From Andalucia godoyi (taxonomy: Eukaryota; Discoba; Jakobea; Jakobida; Andaluciidae): a stretch of 64,000 bases of DNA. Shown here in pieces: positions 1 through 9,157 of this stretch. The position numbers were made by a program, and so were the translations under genes. Under the pieces are notes generated by a model, which was given only the letters and a program-made list of their open reading frames with translations, did no database searches and was not told the origin of the DNA. The stretch lies in contig VRVR01000016.1 of the NCBI GenBank assembly GCA_009859145.1, positions 317,780-381,779 of the forward strand, written 5' to 3'. Numbering within the stretch: the first letter of the stretch is position 1; every line of letters starts with the position of its first letter.

Positions 1-1703
1 CGGTCTTCGCCATGTAGTCCTTTTGTGCCTGCAGAAACTTGGATTCCCACTCTGCATCTCTTTCCTTGATGAGCGAATCCATCTTGTCTTTCTGTCTTTG
101 GATATGCGATTCAAGCGCTGCAATTGTCGACTCTTTCGCTGCGAGCTCCTTGTTCAACACCTCAACCCGCGCCTTGACGTTTTCAATCACAGATGTTGGG
201 ATCTTTGGGATCTCGGGCTCTGCGGCCGCCGCACCATACTCGTCGTCATCAATCATCTTTTGCATACTGCGACTTCGAAACGTCCCCGAAGCTGCAGCTG
301 GCTGCGATGATGAAGACGACGACGACGACGACGACGACGACGATGATGATGATGAGGCAGTGGGATTGGAGCGAAGAGCCATCATGGGTGGAGGTCGCAG
401 CGTCGAAGCGGGCATCGGAGAAGAGACTGTCGGAGCAGCCGCATCAACTTCGTCGAGAAAGCTGAGAAGATTTTTGAGCCGAGTCGTCGAAGCAGAGACG
501 GCCCCAGCTTCTCCTTCTGTGTGGATGTTTTCGAGGACGTTGGAAACCGGTTTTGCAGACGAAGTCCCCGTTCCCGATCTCTGTCCCTGTCCCTGTCCCG
601 CTCCCGATGCAGAAGCCAGTCCTGATCTTGACGACTGTTTCGATGAAGGAAATGGAAGAACGGGCTTGAATGACATGACTGCAGCCCACTTCCTGGCCGC
701 AGCCTTGACTCGTGCTCGAAACAACACGTATTTCATGAACCGCGCAATCTTTCTTGCAGCTCTCTTTTCTCTCAGTCGAGCTTCCTTTTCCCTCGCCTCC
801 CGTTCTTTCTCGTCCTTTTCCTTCTGGACCTTGAGTTGTTCTTCCGCTGCTCGCTCCTCTCGCTTCTTCTGCAACTCAGCAATTTGCTTTGCTCGTTCTT
901 CGCGCGCTTTCCGTTCTCTTCGAAGCCTCAAAAGCTCTTTTCGCTTCTCCTCGTCATCAAGCTGCGACAGCATTTCCACGGTCTTTTGAGCCCTCTCCAA
1001 CTTTTCTCGCTCTCGCTCCCGCTCCTGTTCCTTGTCCTTATCAGGCTCGACAGTCGCATGCAATCGACCAGGATCCGTTCGCTGCATGAGCGCATACTTG
1101 CGCCGATGCGTAGAAAACAGTCGGCGAGCCAATATCCTTCGAAACCAGCGCTGAATGCGAATGACGCAGAGCCGAGTTCGCAAGTCGGCCAGCTTTCGCG
1201 ACTGATACACTGGAAAATCAATCGAGTCGAACGGAATCACAGTGCTGGACTTTACAGAATTCGCAGTTGGATTCACAGACGACGATGATGACTTTTTCTT
1301 GAACAAAACGCCGTTATCGACATCCTCGGAATTGTCATAACTGTCAAAACTTTCATTACCGTCCTCATGCTTCACACTGCTGCTGTTGGATGGGGCAGAA
1401 GACACCGGTCCTGTAAACAGCAACTGCGTGGAAGATTTATGTGGTGAGTGGACCGAAGTGCCGACCAGAGTCAGATCGCTTACGGAGGCTTGCGGAGATG
1501 AATACGCCTATCCTCATTCCTCACAAGGATTCCTCAACAAGAAGAACGCACAATTCCAAAAAAAAAAAAATACATAATAAAAATGATGAGCAAAGCGGTC
1601 GTAAAAAAAACAAAAATCATAATCCACTCACATAAGGAGTACATACGGAGCGAGGCCGACTGGGCTTCTTTGGAGAATGGCTGGCAGTCTGCGGTCGAAA
1701 CAT
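1..1703 (-). CDS. CEP131 (AZI1)-like IQ-motif coiled-coil protein, C-terminus outside window
   Basis: Two exons are inferred: 1703-1632 (24 codons from ATG) and 1507 to the window edge, about 526 residues visible. Near residue 138 there is an IQ-type calmodulin-binding motif (VIRIQRWFRRILARR). It is followed by a long Glu/Lys/Arg-rich coiled coil, a poly-Ser linker encoded by the GAC/GAT tract at 307-355, and a second coiled coil (KESTIAALESHIQRQKDKM) that ends at the edge. IQ motif, disordered linker, then coiled coil is the layout of CEP131/AZI1, a centriolar-satellite and ciliary-trafficking protein. The last visible segment resembles the stretch before the conserved FIDQL region of that family. 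This is inference: another IQ coiled-coil protein is possible because the conserved C-terminal half is missing. NME5 and B9D1 in the same window fit a flagellate. Confidence 0.55.
1508..1631 (-). other. Phase-0 intron of the CEP131-like gene
   Basis: Donor GTGAGT follows the 24th codon and the acceptor is GATAG. Removing these 124 nt joins two open frames. Without splicing, the long frame meets an in-frame TAG exactly at the acceptor. Confidence 0.65.
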
Positions 1704-2237
1704 GCTGCGTCTAATTTCTATTCTTCCTCTTACTCGAAATCCAAAAGGGAAAGAAGAAGAAGAAAGAAAAAAAGAGAAACACCGTAAAACCTAAACACCT
1801 GTCCGTTAACGAAACCAAAGAAAGGTGTTGTACTACAGCTGGCAGCTACCGTTGTCTTTTGCAGATTGCATGCAGAGCGCGACGGATCACCTAGTCCCGT
1901 TTTGTTTCCCCTTTTAGCGTGAAAGTGTCTTGTTCTGATGATGCTTATCCTTTATGTATGAATCGTGGCTCATGTTTTTGAGAGCCTAGAAAAACATAAT
2001 ATATACCGATATACATTGCGTAGAGCTGTTAAAAATGGAAACGTTGATGGACGATGACAGCGCAAACGACCGCAACCTTGCTGTCGCCATCTGTCAACCG
2101 CATTCTTTGTGTTGTGCTGAGTGCTTCATGGAGTGCTTCACTGCCGCATAAGAAGAAGCCATGGTTTCGTTTCGGCACTTGTGCAAGAATGCGTTTTGGT
2201 GTGTTGGTTGGTGGGGTTTGGAATACGAAACGGGAAA
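1704..2237. other. Intergenic region between divergent CEP131-like and ALG6 genes
   Basis: About 530 bp presumably carrying both promoters. It has A/G-rich runs near 1745-1790 and TATA-like AT-rich sequence near 2000-2015. No convincing gene was seen. The frame of ALG6 exon 1 stays open upstream to an ATG at 2121, so a longer N-terminus cannot be excluded. Confidence 0.5.
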
Positions 2238-3993
2238 ATGTTGTCGAAGAGACTGGTTCTTCTTGCAGTGTCTATCGGGATCCTAGTGCGTGTCCTTGTG
2301 TCGCAGCATCCTCATTCCGGTACGTACTTCGGCGACCTAATCAGCCTCTTTTTCTCTTCTTCTTCTTCTTCTTCTTCTTCTTCTTCTTCTTTTGTTTTAT
2401 GCTTAGGGTTATGCGTGTGCTTATGGTTGTATGTGTGCATGTGCATTTGGGGCGGGGTTGGGATTGGACATAGGAAAGAGCAAGGGGCCGATGTATGGGG
2501 ACTTTGAGGCCCAGCGGCACTGGATGGAAGTGACGATGCATGTGCCGGTGGCGCAGTGGTACACATTTGATCTGCCGTTCTGGGGTCTTGACTATCCTCC
2601 AGTACAGGCGTTTCATGCTTGGGTGTGCGGGAAGATGGGGTCTTTGTACAATCCAGCGTGGTTTGCTTTGAATTCTTCGCGCGGTCTGGAGTCTGCGGAT
2701 CTCGTGGTGTTTATGAGAGCGACGTCCGTGCTCTCGGATCTCATCTGCTTTTTCCCGCCGGCAATTCTCTTGGTGCTGTCCTTTCAAAGGTCGTTCTTCC
2801 CTCGAAACCAGCTCCGCGGTAGCTCCTCCTCCGTTTTGGAAACAGAGACAATCAATATTTACGTTCTTCTAAAGGTGCTGATGATGCTTTTGGCTCCCGG
2901 CTTGCTTCAGATTGACCATGCTCATTTCCAGTACAACTCTCTCAGTCTGGGCTTTACCCTCTGGGCCGTTTATTTCTTCGGCAAGCGATGGTTTGGCTTT
3001 GCCTCGGTTGCGTACTGCATTGCGCTGAATTCAAAACAGGTCGCATTGTTTTATGCCCCTGCAATCTTCTTTTATGTCTTGGGCAACATTTCAAAGCAAA
3101 AGTCAAGCGGGCTTGCCCTCGGAATGTTCCTCAAAGTCGCATCAGCAGTGACGCTGACGTTTCTAGCTTGCTGGGCGCCGTTTTATGTGTACGGCGATGG
3201 GATTCCGGGTGTGATGCAGGGGATTTCACGGCTGTTTCCAGTCAACCGCGGGCTCTTTGAGGACAAGGTGGCGAATTTCTGGTGTTCAATCAGTCTGTTT
3301 ACGAAAGTGCAGTTGTTGGATCGCGGCCTGATGTTCAAGATTTGCACTGCTTCCACTCTTTGCTCATTTTTGGTGTCCGTCACGCACTTGTACCGGGCCC
3401 CGTCGCTGAAGAATCTGATGTGCTCGATGCTTATTTCGTCCGTGTCATTCTTCTTGTTCTCCTACCAAGTGCACGAGAAGGGAATCTTGTTTCCACTGGT
3501 TCCGCTGATCCTGCTCTCGGATTACTGGTCGACGGTATGGATTCCTGCGACGTACGTCTCTGTTGCGTCGTTTTCCATGTTTCCGCTTGCTGTCAAGGAT
3601 AACCAGATTGCTTTGTACTTTGGTCTTCAGTTTTTGTGGTGGACACTCGTTGTTTGCACTGCCCGGTTCGAAGCCTTGGTTGCCGTTCGCTCATTCGGGG
3701 CTCAGCACGTGGGAGCATTTGAAAAACAGCAGGTCCGAGGGATGCTGCTTGCAATGCTAGCAGGTGCAATGATGATCTTCTTCCACGGCATGCACTACTC
3801 CTGGAGCCCCCCTGCACAGTACCCGGACTTGGTCACAATGTTCTTTACGGTCTCAAGCTGCATATGGTTCTTTGTCCTTCTCGCGGATGCGTATGCACTG
3901 CAGCTGTGGAATATGTCGGGCGTCGAACTCGCCATCAAAGTCTGGAACGACGTTGCACTGCAATCAAGTCCGCCAAAGCAAAAGATGTCCTAA
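2238..3993 (+). CDS. ALG6: ALG6, dolichyl-P-Glc:Man9GlcNAc2-PP-dolichol alpha-1,3-glucosyltransferase
   Basis: Exons 2238-2319 and 2474-3993 encode 533 aa, close to yeast and human ALG6 (about 510-545). The splice junction restores the family signature PMYGDFEAQRHWME. Further family blocks are WGLDYPPVQAFH, DHAHFQYNSLSLG, RLFPVNRGLFEDKVANFWC and QVHEKGILFPL. A hydrophobic N-terminal helix (LVLLAVSIGILVRVLV) and many later membrane segments fit a GT-C fold protein of the ER membrane. It adds the first glucose to the lipid-linked oligosaccharide used in N-glycosylation. ALG8 is the nearest paralogue, but the QRHWME block and the start resemble ALG6 more. The next gene downstream is convergent. 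Confidence 0.93.
2320..2473 (+). other. ALG6 intron with (TTC)n tract
   Basis: Donor GTACGT and acceptor CATAG; 154 nt, phase 1. It contains a CTT/TTC repeat at about 2355-2392. Splicing yields HPHSGKSKGPMYGDFEAQ, which matches the conserved ALG6 N-terminal region. Confidence 0.85.
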
Positions 3994-4374
3994 CGCCAAA
4001 ACTCCTTTTTTTCCATCGTCGGAATTTCCTAGACTTTAATGCTTTTGTTTCTCCACCCCTGCACACCTGCGCTACACCACATCAATACCAGTTGGCTCCA
4101 GTTGGTACTGCTGCGGCGTTCTCTATCAATCGATCTCAAGAAAATCAATCGTCCAGGGGAGGAGGCCCCAGCACAGACAAGTGCATGCGTATCGTGTTCT
4201 TTAAAATAGATATTGCGCGCTCCATCACCGCTGCACATGCTGGACATCGCAACACTTTTAGACCACCCAGTTTGTCGTGCATTTTCCCTTATGCGGAGAT
4301 ATTGGCCGGTTGGTAAAGACCAAAGATGGAAACTACGTACCATCCTTCAGAGAACAGTACATTATGCGGTCGAT
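3994..4374. other. Convergent intergenic region
   Basis: About 380 bp between the stops of ALG6 and the JAMM-BAH gene; presumably 3' UTRs. A minus-strand frame of about 100 codons here shows no recognisable domain. Confidence 0.4.
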
Positions 4375-7007
4375 CTACGGAAACTCGTGACAGTCATTCC
4401 AAAGACGTTCCGGGGGAAGATCAATTAGTGTACCACTGGATGTTTCCACACCTCGAATGCAGAAATACCGCTGCTTCTCTCCAGGGCGAGGGCCGACAAT
4501 GCAATGCGACACATGGGTTTTTGAGATGACCGATTCGAGAGGAACTACATCAAACATGCCTTCGGATTTCGAAGGAGCAAGTCGGCCCTCGGCAACTTCG
4601 TCTTCGGAAAAGCTGCCTTCAAAAGATATTGGATAAAACAGCTCGAATCGATCATTCAGAGAAGATCGCATATGCGCGTTTGCATCCGCGACGTTTTCCA
4701 CAGACCAAAACCACCGAACAATCAGAGAAATCTTGTCTGACGACAGCGGCGACAGTTGATCTGTTTTCGGTCGGCGAATCGATCGGATGATGCCAACATA
4801 TGGGGCTTCTGATTTCCTATCAGGGTTCAACAGCACACAGTCTCCAATCGCCAAAGGTTGGCCAGCAAACGAAACTGAAGCCCCCGGTAAACAAAGATAC
4901 TCAAAGCCAGTTGCGCTGGGCTTTCTCGCCACAGCAGGCTGTGATTCCCTTTGCAATGTTGACGGTTTCGCAGTGACATCTTCCGCCAGCGGATTGTCAC
5001 TTGGAAGCTCAAAAGCCAGCTTACTTTGTAAACGATCTGTGGACGGTTTGCATTTCTCGCCTGACACCTTGGGTTTCTCCAACGGAGCTGTCGGCGTCCT
5101 TTTCCTGGTCGTCGAAACGACAAATTCCGCATCTGCAGTGTGTGCGGACGGGCCAGCCACAGGTGTTTCGTCATCCGCATCGTCATCCACACCCATATCC
5201 ACACCCACACCCACATCACCAGAATTGTCTGCATGCGAGGAGCCATGTGGATCCCGGTCGCTCTCGGTTTCTTTTTCCTTGAACTGCTCATCGCCATCCT
5301 CTACCCCGGAAACATCGCCAGCACTGCTTTTGAGCGGCGCAGGCACATTGCACTCCCACAAAGCAAGATCCGGGAGCGGGATCCTTGCCGAAGGGTATAA
5401 ATCCAAATTCTCCGTAATCTGCAATTTGAACTCTTCGTCGGAAAGTGCAAGGAGCCGCAAAAGCTCCTTTTCTTCCCCTTCTTTCTCCGCAATCATTGAC
5501 AAGAGCGCGGCTCGCGTCTGCAACTTCGTGCGATGCAGGTGCGAAGTCAGAAACGAAATGTACTTTCCTTGGACATCAAGCTCTCGAAAGCCAGGCGCTT
5601 TCGACGCCGAACCAGCTCTCGCCACGCTCGCAGCATGCGCTTCATACCGCGGATGATTGGGAGGCACGGACGAAGTCATCAAAACTCGAAACGAAGCAGC
5701 AGCTTCTTCACGAACTTTTGCAGAAGTGCCCATGAAACCAGCAAGCAGAGCTGATGGCGGCAGTCCATTTCGACTGGCAACCACGACAAATGGCATCCGA
5801 ACCGAGACGACGCCGCAAGTTGGCCCGTCAACGCCGAGAGACTTCGCCGCATCTGCATGCTCAGCACACTTTCCTTGTTGGTTCACCAGTTCTAACATCC
5901 AATCATCTCGCTGTTCGACTCGAAACACGTTCATGTAAGTGGACAATGTTCCAGCATCATTTGATCGGCTTGATGACGTGCTTGCAACCGACATCCCTGC
6001 TGTCATATATGGCGACATGATGATCCCAATTCCAAACGAAGCCATTGTCTGGATCGAGCTCTGCATATCCATGTCTTTCTGAGAAGGAAACGGAGCAATC
6101 CGCGGATGGGAATGGTACCATCCAACCCATTGAATCTGGAATTCCGCTTCCACCAAACCACACGCATCCACCCCATTGTCTTGTCCCAGTGCTTTCTTTT
6201 CCACGTCGTTTTCATCGTCGTTTGACGCTGCGTCGACGTTAATCGGAAGATTTGAGGATGCCGCTCGCAAAACAGCCTCCAGTGTAGCGATTTCCAGTGG
6301 AAGATAGTCATACACCTTGACAGGCTTCAGCGATTCTAAACTGGATGCTGAATTTGACATGTCTGCAGGGTCGCATTCGACTGCATCCGGAGCGATTCCA
6401 CACAGCACCCGACTTCCTGGAATTGCGTTCGTAATGACAATAACGAAGGCATCTTCCGGAAACGACGTTGTCGAGAACAAGCACGGCTGACGCACTGTTT
6501 GCAGCTCGGAGCGCAAACCCTCGTAGATCTTGCAAAGATGCCGAATGGATACTCGAATTCCTCCGAGCTGCCCAATGACTTCACACGTGGAGTCCGAGTA
6601 GGCATGACATGACATTGTCCATCGAACAAACGTAGGGATGACGACCGCACCTGGATGCTGGAAGAGCCCCAGTCTGCTTGGAGCATACAGTTTCTGAAGC
6701 CCAACATCCGAGTGGAATTCCTGACCGCGGTTCGTTCTTCGTCCAGACAGCACCGAGACAGCAGGCTCCGAAGCCGAAGGGCCAATCACATCATAATCCG
6801 TCTGTGCTTTCTAAAAATCGCCAATCTCACTCACGCAGCCACGCACGAAAACGGAATAAGCAAAAAAGGACATACTTGAAACGATTGGAAACAGAAATTA
6901 CGGCGAAGACAACAATAACAACAAACAAACAATAAAACCACTAGATGTACTAAATAAAAAGGAAGATTTCATACGACTCGATTTCTCTGCGGATATCGAC
7001 GATCCAT
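4375..7007 (-). CDS. JAMM/MPN+ metalloprotease with C-terminal BAH domain
   Basis: The model has exon 1 at 7007-6975 (11 codons), an intron with donor GTATGA and acceptor TTTTTAG, and exon 2 at 6810-4375; 822 aa. The N-terminal half carries a complete JAMM site: Glu in CEVIGQLGG and the metal-binding HSHPRIAPFPSQKDMD near residue 240 (HxH, then S and D). This predicts an active zinc isopeptidase, probably deubiquitinating. After a long acidic, low-complexity linker, residues from about 655 to the C-terminus look like a BAH domain (IGDCVLLNPD, YVGIIRSI, IVRWFWSVENV, a region ending in SHCIVG). BAH domains bind nucleosomes, so a histone deubiquitinase is a reasonable inference. MYSM1 and MPND are animal chromatin MPN proteins but use SWIRM/SANT or RAMA rather than BAH. 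Exon 1 is less certain than the rest. Confidence 0.8.
6811..6974 (-). other. Putative phase-0 intron of the JAMM-BAH gene
   Basis: Donor GTATGA and acceptor TTTTTAG; 164 nt. Exon 2 has no good ATG at its start and is closed upstream by the TAG of the acceptor. A second in-frame acceptor (CACAG) lies 9 nt downstream. Confidence 0.5.
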
Positions 7008-7373
7008 TTCCCTTTCAAACAAGTACGCTGCTATCCATCAAACAACAACAATAATAACAATAATAACAATAATAACAATAATAACAATAATAACAATAAT
7101 AACAATAATAACCCTGATTCCAGGGAAGTGAATCGATTTCCCAATTAGAGTGAACCCCTGTCCTTTTTCGACTGAAACGTTCAGCTACAGTCGCTTCTCT
7201 TGCTCTCAGCATTTCAAAAATTCAGCTGCCTTCTCCAGGCTTCTTGTTCTCCGTGTGCCGTTCTTTTAGATTAGTGGTTTCGTGAAAATTGGAACCAAAG
7301 GAATTTGGTCGCTGTCGTTCTCGGGTCGTGTTGTCTCCTCAATCTGAGTGGTGCCTAGTAGCACATTTGGTTC
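7008..7373. other. Intergenic region with nonamer microsatellite
   Basis: Upstream of the JAMM-BAH gene. About seven tandem copies of AACAATAAT occupy 7041-7112. Nothing else recognised. Confidence 0.5.
7041..7112. repeat. (AACAATAAT)n tandem repeat
   Basis: A near-perfect 9-bp unit repeated about seven times in non-coding DNA upstream of the JAMM-BAH gene. Confidence 0.9.
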
Positions 7374-7895
7374 TCAAAGGCTTGGAGAAAGATCCATTCC
7401 CCATTCTTTGTATTTATCCAGGATGACTCTTGCTTTTTCGTCGCCCTCGTGAACACCGTCGAGGATTTGGCGTGAATCCACTGGGATCATTTTCAGACAC
7501 TGCACAAAAAACGAATGTGCATGTTTGAACGTTGCATTAACGCGTTCTTTCGTAATGCGGTTCGCGGCTTGCGCCACGAGTGCAGCCACCCCTTTATGCT
7601 TCGATGGACTGTAAGAAAGCAAGCTGATACTGGGTAGCGACAATGGTTCCTGGAACCTGGAACAATGCTGGTTCATGTTGTCTGTGATCACTATTACACC
7701 GGTCATTGCAGGTGATATGCATATTTTGGATATAACCCTCCAACCCAAATGTCTGATGGACTCCTCTGATACATTCATCACCGGATAGTATAGCTGAAGG
7801 TGTGTGCAGGGCGAGGCCCAATGAGATACTCTCGAATATTGACAACCGATTCCTTGTAATCGATGATGGCCACTGATGCGGATTGTAAAAGTCAC
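7374..7895 (-). pseudogene. Unresolved, probably broken coding region
   Basis: One minus-strand frame is open for 173 codons. Its last 70 codons (ending in VHEGDEKARVILDKYKEWG) look protein-like. In the middle, a second minus frame (7845-7594, with SIFESISLGLALHTPSAILS) looks more protein-like than the first. This suggests a gene split by frameshifts or unrecognised introns. No family recognised. It could be a decayed gene, a multi-exon gene or chance. Confidence 0.3.
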
Positions 7896-8185
7896 TTTAC
7901 GCCAAATAAATCTGACTGAGGCGCAGCATGCTAGACAATGGGTTGAAGAGGCTTGGGTTTGCAGGGTAATGCTTGTGTAAACATGATGGTATTCTTAATT
8001 TGATTCTTTCTTTCTTTCATTTCATTTCTTTCGTCTTTTTTTGATGCTAGAAATGAGATAGCGGATCAAAAACCGACAGGTCTAGTGGGCGGAGCGATAA
8101 AAGTCGAAACGTCTCCAACGCACATTCAACATTGTCTTTTGGTTTTTTGTGGATGAAAGCACTGACACAGTGAAGCAGCCGAACA

Positions 8186-8950
8186 GTGGAGCAACAGTAC
8201 ATCATGTGCAACGGCGGCATGCCCACGGGCGTTATTCGCCTAGGCGGTTGCCCGCGAATGCCGTGGAAGAATGGGCAGGGGGAAACGACCCAGCTGTGTA
8301 TATGTCCGCGTGGTGCGGAGCTTGCCAGAAATGATTATCTGTTTCGTGTGTCATCGGCTGTGGTTCGTCAGAGTGGGCCGTTCAGCACGTTCGATGGCTA
8401 TTCGCGCTGGCTCTGGCTGACGTCCATCGAAAGAAGCAAGACATGCGACAGAGCGACTGCGGATGCAGATGTGGCTGCGTTAACTGTCGTTGTTGGCGAT
8501 GGACAAGCTCACGAACTGCGCGACGCCGGCGACGGCTTTTCGTTTGATGGTGGTGTCCCTGCGCAGTGCTTCTTGGCTCCCGGCTGCGATGCCATCCGGG
8601 ATTTTGGAATCATTTTTAAAAGGGATAAAGTGGTCGTCGAAAGCGTAGAAGTCGTGAGGCTTCCAGCAGGTCAGACAAGGGTCAATCCCCTGGTGTCCGC
8701 TGCAGATGCGGTCACGGTTGTCCACGTTGCCTGCGGATCTGTGCGCGTACGCAGCAGCAGCGGCTTCACAGAGATGTTGGATCGGTTCGACACGTTCTGC
8801 GGGGCCGCAGGACTGTTACCAGCTGCCGTCGTGCCAGGCCCACCGGGAACGAGCGAATTGTCAGCTTCCACGCTGCAGATTACGTCCTCCACCGACACCA
8901 ATACCGAGGACGCCGTGCTCATTTGCTGTGCTATCCGCCTGCAAAGTTGA
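8186..8950 (+). CDS. HutD/Ves-family cupin-like protein
   Basis: 254 aa from the first ATG; in-frame ATGs at 8204 and 8219 are alternative starts. The family landmarks occur in order: RMPWKNGQGETTQL near residue 24, YLFRVSSAVVRQSGPFSTF, GYSRWLWLTSIE and a late DFGIIFKR. These match the HutD/Ves family (PF05962) in which MPWKNGGG, FxWRxSxAxV, GPFSxFPG, R and DxNxMxxR are typical. The family is bacterial, linked to histidine-utilisation operons (HutD) and the cold-induced Ves protein; its biochemical role is unsettled. It is single-exon here, next to ordinary eukaryotic genes and with no hut neighbours, which suggests old transfer from bacteria. The C-terminal 35 residues are Ser/Thr-rich and not part of the family. 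Confidence 0.82.
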   Translation: MEQQYIMCNGGMPTGVIRLGGCPRMPWKNGQGETTQLCICPRGAELARNDYLFRVSSAVVRQSGPFSTFDGYSRWLWLTSIERSKTCDRATADADVAALTVVVGDGQAHELRDAGDGFSFDGGVPAQCFLAPGCDAIRDFGIIFKRDKVVVESVEVVRLPAGQTRVNPLVSAADAVTVVHVACGSVRVRSSSGFTEMLDRFDTFCGAAGLLPAAVVPGPPGTSELSASTLQITSSTDTNTEDAVLICCAIRLQS

Positions 8951-9157
8951 CAACACACAGCCTCCAGCGTCTATCACATGGTTGAAGGGAACAAACAAAC
9001 GAACGAGGCAAAACCCCACAACAAAAATACCAACAACCAAAGAGCGAGGGAAAGAGACGTTGTGGGGAAACAGCAAGTAATAATAATAATAATAAAATAA
9101 ATAAATACATAAATAAAGAACTTTATTATCAGAACAAGAAAGGTTGGATGGTGACGG
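8951..9157. other. Short convergent intergenic region
   Basis: About 200 bp between the HutD-like and DIS3L2-like stops, with an ATA/AAT-rich tract at 9079-9120. Likely 3' ends of both transcripts. Confidence 0.4.

Noticed and set aside
39-989. Long plus-strand open frame with poly-Asp run
   Set aside because: It is the antisense of the CEP131-like coding sequence; the minus strand has the IQ motif, coiled coil and splice sites.
4787-5656. 289-codon plus-strand frame
   Set aside because: Antisense shadow of the JAMM-BAH linker; Ser/Pro-rich with no domain.
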